This document shows, piece by piece, positions 22,654-35,011 of a DNA stretch of 64,000 bases. Under the pieces are notes generated by a model. That model did not search any database. It was not told the origin of the DNA and worked only from the letters and a program-made list of their open reading frames with translations. Position numbers and translations under genes: made by a program. Every line of letters starts with the position of its first letter. The first letter of the stretch is position 1. The DNA is from Tetragonia tetragonoides (taxonomy: Eukaryota > Streptophyta > Magnoliopsida > Caryophyllales > Aizoaceae): positions 4,823,501 through 4,887,500 of the forward strand of contig CM076140.1 in NCBI GenBank assembly GCA_038025085.1. Direction: 5' to 3'.

Positions 22654-23740
22654 TCACTTTTGTTCTTTTTTTTTTTTTTTTTTGTGAGATCAAGTGGTAA
22701 AGTATCACATGCATGATGCACGTAAATTATGATGATATATAAGAAACTGGAATTGAGTATCCAATATATTCCACCTACAGTTCTATAATCCCTTAAATGA
22801 AATAATGGTAGAATAAGAAAGAGTTTATATAATTCAATGACGTACCGTATCCATGGATGGCAATAGTAGGACAAAGTTAGCACCAAAAACTTGAGCACTC
22901 TACAAAGATGTACCTTCTTCGAATTGTTAGCTAGTTGAACCACTATGAATATCTCCTGTGAGTGTTCTAATGAATGTGTCGAATGGTGAGTATTTATACT
23001 TGCAAAGGTGGTTCCCACATCTAAAAACAATTAAAAGTTTGATGTGTTATCGATCTTCTTTTTAAAAAAAAAGAAAAAAAAGTTTGATGTGTTTCTTAAA
23101 TTCTCTAGTACTTGTTTGGTTGAATATGAGAAATGAGTTTCCATGTAAAGTACGAATTCATGGGAAATAGAAAATTATAGAAAATGCCTAAAGTTATTTG
23201 GTTTCATAAAAGAGTTTTAATTTTGTGTAAGTGATGTGGAAAGTAGTACTTACATGCAGTCTTACTTACCTAAAGATCCATTTTGAGAGAGAATTCATTT
23301 CCTACAGGAAGTTAATTACGGTATTTTTTTGTCAACCAAATAATAAGAGAATTTTTAAACCTTTTGGATTAATTGTGTGTCAACAAAATAAACACTAGGT
23401 CACAAACTAATGATATTCGGGTAGATATATGTGCGGTTCGCTACCCATAGCGCGCAATTCGTTCTTTTGGGTTATTTTAAAGAAAATATAGAGAAATGAA
23501 AAGTGGATTTTGGTCATAATGACTTGGATTCATGAGGATACTCAAGTCAAGATACTCTTATGTATGGAATACATATGAGAGAAGATTCCATTATTGGAGC
23601 TCTAAGGGGAAATCAGAAGAGACCTTCCTTTTTTTTTACACTGCCATTAACTAGGATTATGAACGTAATTAATTAATGCTGCTAATTTCTTTTTTAGCAG
23701 AAAAAAGTACAGTAAGAAATTTATTGAGATGTATGTGTAA

Positions 23741-24208
23741 AGGTGTGTTACAGAGTTGAATTTAATTAAATTGGATTGAACTGAACTAAATTCAACACCA
23801 TTAAATTGAAACTCATTGAACTAAACTGAACATAATGAACACTACTTTATAATGTATGTTTCTGAACTGAACACCACTTTGGGTGAGTTCTTTAGAGCTT
23901 ACACAGTCAGTTTAGTTAAGGTATCAATTCAGGATTTTCCCGTTCAGATAAGTGATGTTTAGTTCAGGTTAGCGGTGCTGATTTCAGAAACATACTTTTT
24001 TTTTTCTCACATATCAAGTTGTGTTAAATTCAATTCAGTGGTGTGCAATTTAATTCAGTGGTGTGCAGTTCAATTCAGTTCAGTTCCGCTGGTAAGTTCG
24101 GCTCTAAATAACGCACCCTTAATTGAACTAAAATAACTGAACTGACACAAAATTACTTCTAAATTGAAATGAACTAAATCGACGGAATAAGCTCTAAAGA
24201 ACACACCT
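23741..24208 (+). mobile_element. MITE rich in GTTCAGTTCAGT, 468 bp
   Basis: The termini are AGGTGTGTT and its inverse AACACACCT, with a 3-bp flank TAA on both sides (23738-23740, 24209-24211), as in PIF/Harbinger-type MITEs. The inner sequence is full of TTCAGTTCAGT and TGAACTGAACT on both strands, so long stretches can pair. A shorter relative lies at 51941-52149. Confidence 0.75.
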
Positions 24209-24598
24209 TAAGTCGATCATTTCCTTAAAAGAACAATACAGAAAACCTGCTGTCCATAAGATCTTGTCAGTACAAAACACTTTTCCCTCCCAAAACCACT
24301 TGAAGCTTTATTTGATTATTACCTTTGATAACTGCTCAGCCCATAGACGAGCCTCCCTCCAAAACCACTCGAAGCTTCTACAAATCTACAGGAACCAAAA
24401 TAAGGCAAAGGCAATGGTACCCAGTTGATGGTCAGCTATATAGCACCCAAAATAATTACTCAAAAGGCCAATAATCTGACAGGTGACAAGACCCATCCCC
24501 CACCGTTGAGCCAAAGAGTGCACATATATAGAACCTGAAGTAAAGTTCCTTAAGTTCCTAACCACATGTATATTTTCTAAGAATAGAACAACACGTAC

Positions 24599-24648
24599 AC
24601 ACCTATCTAGTAGTAATAGAATCACACCTATCTAGTAGTAATAGAATC
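24599..24648 (+). repeat. Exact 25-bp tandem duplication
   Basis: The unit CACACCTATCTAGTAGTAAT plus AGAAT is repeated twice without gap or mismatch. Nearby, a CCTCC[C]AAAACCACT[T/C]GAAGCTT block occurs at about 24288 and 24355. Confidence 0.8.
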
Positions 24649-25994
24649 CGCAAAATCCCTACATTTCCAAGATACGAGTTTAGGATCTTCATGAAATGAG
24701 TACCAAAAGATCGATTAACCAAGAAAAACGGTTAAAAGGTTCAGAATTTACTTTTAAAGGTATAATAATTGCTTTACATATTTGTGCATTTTATTGTACC
24801 TAGTAAGTTAGTATATTGACTATTATTTTATGGAAAAGTAACCCCAAAGTTATTCGTGACATTTAATTTGCAAGCTATGATCCCATGAAAACATCATTTT
24901 TGAATAATAAAATGTCCCACATAAACCGTATATATATGTATGAACCGTCCGCTAGCAGCCTCACGGAGTTACGCTGGAGCAGTCCATTTACACGGGGGCA
25001 ATATGTCAGGTATGAGGAGGTGGCCTCTGGCTATTCACTCAACTAAGCGAATATAAATGTGTCTCCTACCAAAGTCTATCATACCCATTTCTTAATTAGT
25101 ACTTCACGAATCTAGTTGGGTTTGACGGTTTGTTATAGTTCATAGTATTCTACAGGGTCTTATATATATTGTTGATGTGGGCACTTGTCAATTCTTTTAG
25201 GCCCTTGTCAAGTTTTTTTTTAGGCATGCACTTGAAGCCTGGCCTCTAAATAAACTGGATTCAAGTCTGACTTTATACGAATTTTTGCTTTTAAATAAAT
25301 CGACTGATAAATTCAATAATTCACTCAAGGAGAAGAGTATCAGAGTTATGATTGCTAGTGTACTAAGTACATTATTTCTTTCACAAGGTACTAGAGCAAC
25401 ACAATTTGAGGTATTGTGTTCAAATACTGAAATTGTTATTATATGTATCCCAAATGAACTAATATTGGCAGGTTTGTGCATAATTTCATTCACGCAACCC
25501 AATGGTCGTTATAGGGATATGTTTAAGGGCTCAAAAATCATTGGTTGGATTTTTATATTACATGTCAATTTATACTTTGAATTGTTTACACTGGTTGCCG
25601 AATATTGTACGTAAGTTGTTCATGATCTAAATGTACCTAATGACTTATTCTTGTTATTGTATACAACCTACTTGAAATAAAATAAACGAGTATAATATAG
25701 GTTGGTGTTAAATCGAAAGCAATGTGAAGAAAACAAAAGACAAAAAAGAAATCCGCCCCTTGTAAAGGCAAATTAAAACCAGTAGCTCAAACTAATAGGA
25801 CTGCAAAAAGAAAACAACCATAAGCGTCTATCTTCCTTTCCCCCCCACAAAATTTTCCTTGCTTTAGCCTCCTATTATTTTAATTTCTTTCGAATTAAAG
25901 TATTTATTTTTGGTCATTTACTCATGACTTTTGTGTCTCTATCCGGTTGGACTTTGAGATTCATATTGAGCGTTCCTTTTCTCTTTCAGCCCGT

Positions 25995-26123
25995 CTTGTG
26001 TGGATTTAGTTCACCGTAGACTAAGGAATAATCAAGGATATAGTGCAAACACTTTAGGAACATGAAATATATTTTTAAAAAGATTTGTTCTTTTGATCCA
26101 TCGTGGACTAAGTCCACACAAAA
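25995..26123 (+). mobile_element. Fold-back MITE, TTGTGTGGACTTAG family, copy 1
   Basis: The left end CTTGTGTGGATTTAG and the right end CTAAGTCCACACAA form an imperfect inverted repeat. TTCACCGTAGACTAAG and ATCCATCGTGGACTAAG extend the arms. The second copy is at 27881-28099. Confidence 0.65.
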
Positions 26124-26417
26124 TTTTGTATATTTCTCTTTCTATGCTAACTTTTCTTGGCTTTTCTGTTTGGTTCCGTAAACTAAATCAAATGAATAAG
26201 TATGAGAATATAGTATATAATTTCATTTGGGCCGGCAACTAAAATTCCGAAATTACAGGCTGATGTAGATTCGTCGTAATGATTTATCATGCATGTTCCT
26301 GTGTTTGATGAATATGAATGAAGCATATATTTCTAGGACCACGTGCTTTTTTTTTGGGATGGAATTAATTCCCAGCCCAAACCAGTTTGACAATGCTGTA
26401 ATTTCTCTCATCTCTTC

Positions 26418-26476
26418 ATCCAGTCAATTAGTCAATGGAGAAAAAAAAGGAAAAGAAAATCCAGTCAATTAGTCAA
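26418..26476 (+). repeat. Micro-insert: 23-bp A-rich insert flanked by 18-bp duplication
   Basis: ATCCAGTCAATTAGTCAA occurs at 26418-26435 and 26459-26476. The purine-rich insert TGGAG(A)8GG(A)4G(A)3 lies between. The layout matches the micro-insert at 22596. Confidence 0.6.
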
Positions 26477-26491
26477 AGTCATAAATTGAAA

Positions 26492-26878
26492 TAGTTAAAA
26501 AAAAAAAAGGAAATAGGAATTTTTTGAGTTTTTTTTTGTTTAACCACAAGTTCACCTAAGTCCTTTGGATCAAGGCTAATCTTGTTCGCACCGGGTCGGC
26601 CCACAAAGGGGTAAAGTGCTCCCACTAAATGATTTCTCAATTCCCAAGATTCGAACCTTCGACCTTGCTTAAGGGATGAGAGTGCCGAACCACTTACACC
26701 AACCAGTTATTGGTGAATTTTTTGAGTTTAACCACGGGTTCACCTAAGCTCTTTGGGCCATGATTAGTCATGTTCGCATCGAGTCGGCTTACGAAGAGGT
26801 AAAAATGCTCCCACTAAATAGTTTCTTCTTCATTTATAAAATTCGAACCTCGACCTTGCTTGTTTAAGGGATCCGATG
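26492..26878 (-). mobile_element. Older SINE, split by a younger SINE
   Basis: On the minus strand this copy reads from about 26878 towards 26730 and matches the younger copy along its length, with more changes. Near-complete duplications AGTCAAAG[T/C]CATAAA[T/C]TGAAA lie at 26471-26491 and 26879-26899 (19 of 21 bases match). The younger SINE at 26532-26714 sits in its 3' tail. The homopolymer A stretch at about 26497-26508 lies between the duplication and the younger copy. Confidence 0.75.
26532..26714 (-). mobile_element. SINE, 183 bp, Au-like
   Basis: An exact 15-bp duplication GAATTTTTTGAGTTT flanks the body at 26517-26531 and 26715-26729. On the minus strand the 5' part has box A TGGTGTAAGTGG and box B GGTTCGAATCT. 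The rest matches the widespread plant Au-type layout (GGGAGCA..TTTACCCCTTTGTGGGCC). It is close to the copy at 54500-54682, which has exactly the same length. Confidence 0.9.
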
Positions 26879-27880
26879 AGTCAAAGCCATAAACTGAAAA
26901 CATAAAACATACAAAACCATTCAGGCCGGTCAGATACTAGAGTCAGAGTGCTCTCTAGTTTGGAATTTGCTGTCGAGATCTTGCTGGTAGATCGTATGCT
27001 ATAGAGCGTGCTTAAAATTATATATGCCCTGAACTATTTATTATTACTAATAACAATGTAGGGTTGATTTTTCTATGACTTTATGTTGCATATTCTGGTA
27101 CTAGAAGATCCCAATCACACAAAATCTAATTACTTGGAGAAGAATGCAATATGCAACGTACACGCACGAGTAATTCTAGGAGGCAATCTTGACGATGCAT
27201 GAACCCAACTCCGATCCCCTAACTAATGAGTAATTAATAACTATACAAAAAGGTTTCGGACATTCATGTTCAAAGATTCTTTTGTGTACTAATCAATGGC
27301 CTTCAATGTGAGAGTTAGAAAAAATCATTAAAAAGTGAATTCTCTACTAGATTTCCGAATATTATATAACCTAGCTACTTGAATTAAGGAACCTTCAAGA
27401 GTACATATATACAACCGGATCAAATACTTATGTTCTTTACTTATCAATGCATAATTCTTCGTAATTTTCAGAGATTCAACTTAATGATAATATGAATGCT
27501 CGTTATGTATTTTTTTTTCATGTCGAAAAATAGTTCCACTACAAAAGTCTGAAACAAAAGAATCGTTTTCAATTCAAGTCTCACATATTAATAGTATCAA
27601 TCAGTTAAATTATGTTCTGCAATATATACATTTTCTCTCGCATATTAATTTTAATTATGTCGTTGATTCAATTCAAGTGGCAAAAAAACCCTATTAATTA
27701 TAACTTTTGCTATCTATCGACAAAACTATCTTCTTTTTTATCATAATAAAACCATTTCTAATATGTAATGAGCGCTTTAAAGTTTTAAACTATGTTCACC
27801 GACTTTCAAAATACATTTATGGCTATAAGGTAACAACGTTAAGATGTACCTACACACTATGTGGTGAAAGTGTACAAAAA

Positions 27881-28099
27881 TTTGTGTGGACTTAATCCAT
27901 GGTGGACTAATGGTCTAAATGTCACCTCATACTTAACCTGGAGCCACCCCCTTTGGCGTCATTACCTCTTTAATAGTGGAGTCACCCCATACTTGATCTG
28001 GAGCCACCCGTCTAATAGTGAAGCCACCCCTACATTCACGTAGAGTCACCCTTAAAATATACTTGGTCCACAATGGACTAAGTGTCTAAGTCCACACAA
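27881..28099 (+). mobile_element. Fold-back MITE, TTGTGTGGACTTAG family, copy 2
   Basis: The left end TTTGTGTGGACTTAATCCA and right end TTGGTCCACAATGGACTAAG...TAAGTCCACACAAG are inverted. Inside, a block with GGAGCCACCC or GTCACCCC and TAATAGTG[G/A]AG repeats several times. Confidence 0.65.
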
Positions 28100-29546
28100 G
28101 ACTAGCTGAGTGAAAGTGCGAATGAATTGAATATAGTCCACTTAAGATATAGGTATAGCTATAGCTTGTTACGTAAGAAAGTTAATTAAAGGAGGTTTGA
28201 TTCCATCTGATGCAGGTATTGTATTAGGACGATGGAGAATTGAACGTACATGAGGAATTCAACATAGCTGGGGGATGTGATGGTACGTGAGTCCACAGAA
28301 TTTAGGCAAACTACCCAACTTATTTGATTCTTCATTCGACTTATTACATGTATCAGTATCTCATAATTATAATTAAAATATATAGCACTACTCGTAATTA
28401 AGTACAGATACACACTATATATCTTTGTTGGCGAAACATGTATATGTTAAAAGAGATGCCTTTTTTTATATTTGGAACGAGCAAGAAAGCATAGAGTCTT
28501 TGTTAGATGTTTCCATATGTATGTAATTATGTATGTATGTTCAATTTCAAAGACGACCAAGCAAAAATCACATGCACATGCTTGACCTTGTTGGTTGTTC
28601 CTTTTCTAGGTAAAGCAATGAGGCCCGGCAAGCAATGACATCTACCCTCTTGTTTTCTCCCATCGATCTGATCTGTCTCTCTCTCTCCCCTCTCTGTCGA
28701 TCTGTTCCCTGCCGGTTCTAAACCTGTAATGTATGCTTGTAGCTCTAGATACCTATCTAGCTAGCCTAGCTACTGTTTAACGTAGTACTAGTAAAGAAAT
28801 TATGAGAGATAAATGTATTGTGTTGATTATTAATGATTGATGCATGCAATTTATTATTAAGATGCAATAGCGGACAGGCAACAGTCAAAGCCGGAGGCCA
28901 CGGAGTGATTCTGTCTCTACCATTAATCTTTATAATTAATAGTATAACATTGGTTAATTAAATTAATAGTGTGCCTGTCTGACGGTTTCTAGAGAGAATT
29001 TCAGGATCCAAGAGAACTTTCTTGGACTCAAAGTAATGCCACTATTTAATTTTACTAATTAGATCCTTTTTCTACTATCCATTATTATAAATAATTGAAC
29101 ATAATTTGCCCCCTTGCTAATTAATTTTTTTAAATTTACCTAACTATGATCGCCTTTTTGACAAAATTCTTGACTTTCTCATTTGGCTTTACAAACTTAA
29201 CTCGTTTTTATTTAGGGGTTGTTTTCGATCGCCTTTTGGGATTTTCGGTGGGGCGGCAATGCAAGGAGCCCTTAGACCTTAGTACACACTGTAGTTTCTT
29301 TCTACCTAGTAACCCGGCCAGGCCATCAATTTATCATAGTCATTACTGATTATTGCTTATACTTCCCTTCTTTTTCTTGTTTCCTTTTTTTACAGGAGCC
29401 AAATAGCAAGTAGTATACGTCAAAAATATAGCCCTACAAACATTAAAGTTTGAAAATATAAATGACTTCTGAAAATAACGGAACTATGATGAGAACAGTT
29501 TGAAAAACAAAAATATACTTCAATTATGGTGGTGACATTACTAAAT

Positions 29547-29673
29547 CACAAAATCTCGTATGAGGCGGCCTTTAGTTGAGGCTCTCTCATCATACAAGCA
29601 TGATGTCATGCTGACGTCATACTTGTATATAGAGGTAGTCTCACCTTGAGGCGACCTCATACAAGACTTACTG
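29547..29673 (+). mobile_element. Fold-back MITE, GCATGATGTCATGC family, copy B
   Basis: Arms CTCGTATGAGGCGGCC and GGCGACCTCATACAAG pair. The palindrome GCATGATGTCATGC is followed by a second TGACGTCA-like palindrome and ACTTGTAT. Layout as in copies A and C. Confidence 0.75.
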
Positions 29674-32600
29674 TTCTTACATAACTCCTAATTTGTCGTT
29701 TAATTCCTGTCTTATGTTAATTACAACAAGCGGGGCTAAATTTGTTGCAAAAGTGAAGAAATTAATTGTACTTAATTGATAATCCAATAAAGCAAAAAAG
29801 AGGGGAGAGTGATTGCAAGCAAGCAACTTGCAAATTGCATAGCCGCCGTTATGCAATTACTCCTAGTTTGTAGTGTCAAAGCGATCGGCGGGCGTGATAT
29901 TCAAATATGGGTTTAGTACTTGAGTAGTGATTAAATTAGGAAAGTTGATTCAAATTAGAAAGTAAAAGTGGTTATTCTATATTAGTATAAAGATTGATTA
30001 GTGATAAAAAAAAAAAAAAAAAAAAAAAGGTCCAAAATTGACCAAAAACATAACTCCTTTAGGTTTATATTTGAAGATACAGACGACAGTCGTTGTTGGA
30101 CTTGCATCTTTGGACTCGTGTCGAAAAATTCAAAAGGACAGAGGGTAGGCTGGGGAGGCGGAAAGCGGAAGAAGAGAGAGATTTCTTTGTGGCGCGTGGT
30201 ATCAAAGATTTATGAGTCAAGAAGGTGTCAGCTCTGACACAGACAATCGAACTCATTTTAATATTTGTTTTTGTTTTTTTCAGGGTTCATAATAGAGTAA
30301 TATGTATAGTACAATGTATGGTATATAATTTCCTTAAAAAGTGAATTAAGAAAGATGACGACACAAATAAGCCACGTAGATTGAGTTGCCATGAGAGTGC
30401 CATCTGGGTTGTGGTGACTGTGTCGTCCTGTATGTGTTCATCGATCACATCCACCACCCCTCATAAGTCATAAGTATAGTCAGTACTATGTTGTTCAATT
30501 CCTGTAGATCCATCTCATGCCCTTCCATTTAATTTGCTCTTTTCGTCTATATGCGTAATGTAATGTGCATGCTCAGAAACTACTTTTGTATTAATTATTG
30601 CATGTGTAAATGTTTTTCTCGCATGATTATTTCTATATAGTATTTATTTCATGGTACAGGTGTATTACCGTATGTTATTTTCCACTTATTTGATCGTCGA
30701 CTATTTAGTTCATTATTGTACACGTACGTATTAAAGGTATTAAATAATTAAGTCAATTGATCACTAGAAAAGTTACACGTACACTAGTATTTCTCCTACA
30801 AATAAAAACGTACTCTATATATCATGGTGCCAATGAAGATTTTAAAAATTGCCAATAAAAAAGCACAAGGATTCTCATAATCAGTCAATTCAAGGACGTA
30901 ACTAGGTAATTATATCAAATCTAGCATGAAAACCTTAATATCACCAGCTGATTCAATTCCAATCTTGATGATATTGTGATATGATATTCCTCCAAAAAAA
31001 CATTCTAGCAAATTCTGCATGGTCGGACTGCGCATCATTTATTATTATTATTCTCTGTGCCACTTTTGGTACATTAGACTCAAGTGATTATTAAGCAATA
31101 ATAACGAATCCATCCTATTCCCATGTAATAATGTGAAAGCCGCTATATATGCATATAAGCATAAGCATAAGCATAAGGCTAATTATTACAGTACTGTTGA
31201 AGAACAAAATTAAAGATTTCATGAATCATTCCGTGATCATATGTTATCTTACCTTCGAAAAAGATCCGAGAATCAATCAAGATTTTGCCAAAACCTCGAA
31301 AGAGATCAAAAAATGACTGGGCCATTCATTGACAAACTGAAATAACCGCCAGGAAGCCGGGAACACCAAAAAGTAGTCACTTTCGGTTAAGCGGAAATGG
31401 GCCCTTTCATGTGTATTCTAATTTGTATATGGAGAGAGAAAACGACCCAGACGCTGCGACTCGCATATTTGAAACAAGTGGGCCCTTTTTTTTTTTTTTT
31501 TGTCTTCGAAGTGAATATGGACATGTCATGCTGCTTGGGCTATGATTCATATGGGCCCACAAATCATGCCATTTAGTGCTTCTCCCACTTATTAGTATAC
31601 ATTAGTACTCCATTTTACCGCACCATCTATCGCCTTCTGTTCTTCTTCCCGATTAAGCCTAATCTCTCTTTTTCCTTATCTCCACCACCCCAACTACGTA
31701 ATATAAAATTCGTTTTCTTTTTTTTCCAAATGTTAGCTAATTTGCGGGTTTATGCCTGTAAAAAAAAAAGAAAAAGAATGCAATATAGTATTAATTTTAA
31801 ATTCATCTTCTATCTTTAAAACCTCTGTAAATAAGTTTAGTATAATAATAATTATATATATAATATAAGAAGATTAAATCATTAATTTGACAATCTAAAA
31901 TAAATTGCATGGAGGCCAGGTGCAATCTTTTGATGAGGAATAGACAAGACAGAGATGTTTTTCTACTATAATAATACTGATGTATGTGTTATCTCTTAAA
32001 AATACTTAGCCTTTTATCTCCCTAAACTTTATTGGTATACAAATCATGGTCCTTTACTAAAAAGAACAATTACAGGTGTCATGTGGTCAAAATTCAAGTC
32101 TAATCTAATGTTTGTTTAATAGCGTTTGACATCTGAATTTGATAGAAACCATATTATATATGACCTTGCATTGATTTGAGATATTGATTGGTTTCGTTTA
32201 ACTTCAATACTAATATAATAATTAACACCCCACAAGAAACGAAGTGGAGTCCTGTTTTTTGCTTTTTTTTTTTTTTTTTTTTTTTGGTTTCTGGTTATAG
32301 AAAGCGTCACTGATGACTCTATTAGGAGTAGTAGTATGTAGCTAGCCAAATTGTGAGTTGAAATGACAAATTGCTATTGGTCCATATTATGGACCATGTA
32401 ATTTGAGCTGTAAGAGGCGACATTGTAAATATTGGTTCATATAAAGGTTACTTACATGATACGTAAAAGTCACCTTGTAGCTGAAAATTACGACCAATGT
32501 CCTATAACTATGACTTCATATATAATGTGTTGGAAGCAACTTAGCCAATTATTTAAACTAATGGTTGATATATAGTTGGTGTGGAAGTGGAGGGGTGTTA

Positions 32601-32908
32601 TGAGTACATTAGTCGACAAGTTCGGGTACTCAAGCTATGAAATTCACAATGTTGGAGCAATCTAGCTAGTGTCAAAAGAAATTTGAACCCTTAGTTAAAT
32701 TGTATGAACAAGTGTTTTTGTGGGCCAACAATCGTTTCTTTAGGCCTTATTTAGTCACTAAATTAAGCAATCCATGTATCAAAAGGCTGAATATAGTAGA
32801 AGATAAAAAACAAAAAATGGGGAATTCCAAATTGGTGCCTAAATAATACTACTAGGACACACATATAAAGCAGACTGTTTGGTGTAATTGACATCTAAGC
32901 CAGTTAGA

Positions 32909-32939
<31 letters not shown>

Positions 32940-33744
32940 AAAAGCAAGGCATTTCAATATCAATACCCATTTTGGATTCAAGCTAAATAACTGAACAGGG
33001 ACAACCAACCTCTCCGCCTACAAAAGGGAAGCTCATGATACACCTACAAAGATATGATATGCAATCTAGAGATCAGATGTAGTAGTATTTAACTACTACT
33101 CTACAAACTAGAAAGATGTTAACCCTTTGGAGCACCGAAGGTCCACTGTCCCTTTCTTTAACATTGCCCTTAGCCTTGCGGATTATCAGTTAACTAATTA
33201 TTACTTAATCAAAGTTTTAATTTAACTACTGTAGATATTAAAAGATAATCTAACGATTTCGAATTCTAACTTTGCATATATAGTGAAATTATCAAAAACA
33301 AGTAGAATATTATCTTAGCTAATCGACATGGAGTAAAGGCATTTTGGTTGAGAGAGAATCTAAAGAGAAACAATTGGTTATTAGTATCTTGACAACTAGC
33401 ATGTAAATAACATTTCATGAACTGATTAATATAGGAAGTGGACATTAGGACAATATTATTAGTGGCATAATATCATAAGATTCGTACCTATGCACCGTAC
33501 CATTCATTAGCAGAAGTACAGGGTTTGCTCAAATAGCTTAAGTAAGAACAATAAGAACTTCACTATGTTTCCTCTCTTTTTCTTTTTTATTACTGTACTT
33601 AAGATCTTTTTTGTGTTTAGATAAGATTCTTAGTGTAAGATCTTGAATGTTAAAAGATTATGTAAAAAATCAGCTCACACTTATCTTCCTTCCTAAAAGC
33701 TTCCATTTTAGTTATCATAAAATAATGGTAAGCCGTCCTAGAAA

Positions 33745-33849
33745 GCAAAAGGTCGAGGCCGCCTCAAGATGAGCCGTTCTCTATAGTTAAGTAGATGTCA
33801 TACTTGTTTGACACGCCTAATCGTGAGCTGCCTCATACAAAATTTTGTG
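33745..33849 (+). mobile_element. Fold-back MITE, GCATGATGTCATGC family, diverged copy C
   Basis: GCAAAAGGTCGAGGCCGCC and GAGCTGCCTCATACAAAATTTTG mark the arms. The centre (AGATGTCATACTTG) is a degraded version of the palindrome seen in copies A and B. Confidence 0.6.
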
Positions 33850-33921
33850 CGTAGCAAACTCTTAATTTTTTTTTTTAGACATTTATAGTTGGTATACAGT
33901 AATCTAAACTTGTGATATTTA

Positions 33922-34060
33922 GTACACCAGGTCATGGGTTCAAACCTCCTGGGGAACACCTATATATACGAATTAATTCGTGAAATACCCGAGACCGTGC
34001 GTTAGAAGGTACCCTTTAGCCACGCCCTTCTCTTTGTCAAACCAAACAAAAAAAAAAAAA
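33922..34060 (+). mobile_element. 5'-truncated SINE with poly-A tail
   Basis: The duplication ACTTGTGATATTTA lies at 33908-33921 and 34061-34074. The insert has a box-B-like GGGTTCAAACC but no clear box A, and ends in a poly-A run after CAAACCAAAC. It is most likely a truncated SINE. Confidence 0.75.
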
Positions 34061-34575
34061 ACTTGTGATATTTATAAGATATTTGCAGTTAGTGATTTAG
34101 GTATACATAGAAAGTGTAGAAAGAACGACTAAACAAACAAAATATCCAAAAATGACTATAGCTAAAGGCATTGTTTCACTTTAGGATGCGTGTTTAATCC
34201 ACATTATTAGCATACTAACTAGGACGAATTTTTTTGGCCGACCTTTAATAGGTTTTTTAGTTCAATTTTGTAAGTGTGAGTGAGACATGCATTAAGCTTA
34301 TGTGTTGTAATTGTGAGCTAAGTAAGCTCCTCTCACAAAGATAGAGACATTGAGAGTACGTGTGAGTTGTAACCGTGTCTGATTGATGTTACTGATGTCC
34401 ATAACAAAAGACTTGTAAATTCATTAGTACTGGCCCAACCTAATGAAGCTAAAATTTTAAAAAATCAATAAACAAAGCCCAATATTGTAAGTAAAAATTC
34501 AGCTCGATAACGTGGGCCGGCCCAATTAAAGAAGCCAGAAAAAACGGCAGGTCGCGGGAGGTTCAAACAAAAGAA

Positions 34576-34578
<3 letters not shown>

Positions 34579-34620
<42 letters not shown>
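34579..34620 (+). repeat. (AG)n microsatellite upstream of ERGIC3
   Basis: About 20 AG units in a row, some 390 bp before the ERGIC3 start codon. With the CT-rich stretch 34725-34760 it gives the presumed leader or promoter a strong purine/pyrimidine asymmetry. Confidence 0.85.
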
Positions 34621-34622
<2 letters not shown>

Positions 34623-35011
34623 GACGTAAATTGACGCTCCTCAGAAAATAAAGTTGGACCGCAGATCCAGCGGACAAGGAGCGAGCGACTCTCTTCTCCA
34701 TCTCCGGCGACAACACAAGACTTTCATTTCTCTCTTTCCCCCCCCCCCTCTCTCTCTCTCCAGAAAAAAAAACCCAGAGGAGAGAGAGAAGAAGAAGAAG
34801 AAGATCCAAACGCCTCGTCAAGGCTTTCAGAATTCAGATCCACCGTTGGGGGGTTTGATTTTGTGGCGAGGTGTTTGAATCCTTCGAGTTCCCTACATTT
34901 CTGTACAAAAGCTTGAAGACCAAAAGGAAGGAGAATTTCAATTGAATAAAACTAAGATTCCAGAAAAATAAAAATAAAATTTGGTGTGTTAGGTTAAGAT
35001 TAAGGGTAAAT

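Larger units (their letters stand above)
21953..34400. other. Large gene-poor interval between phosphatase and ERGIC3 genes
   Basis: No coding region is recognisable in about 12.4 kb. Open frames are short, AT-rich and without family motifs. The interval is a patchwork of MITEs, SINEs, micro-inserts and homopolymers (for example poly-A near 30006-30029 and poly-T near 32265-32285), listed separately where their ends can be seen. A TG/AG microsatellite lies near 32910-32940. Confidence 0.5.

Noticed and set aside
22617..23030. A 137-codon minus-strand open frame
   Set aside because: It begins in AT-rich DNA and ends in poly-lysine/phenylalanine coded by homopolymers. No family was recognised.
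26532..26714. tRNA-like boxes A and B (also 11744, 53299, 54500)
   Set aside because: Box spacing suits polymerase III promoters, but target duplications or unrelated 3' bodies and the lack of a tRNA fold indicate SINEs rather than tRNA genes.
30960..30990. A stretch resembling miR172
   Set aside because: Only AATCTTGATGAT matches and no complementary arm is visible nearby.
34465..34821. A 118-codon minus-strand open frame
   Set aside because: It crosses the AG microsatellite and is antisense to the likely ERGIC3 leader. Its serine/leucine repeats come from the microsatellite.
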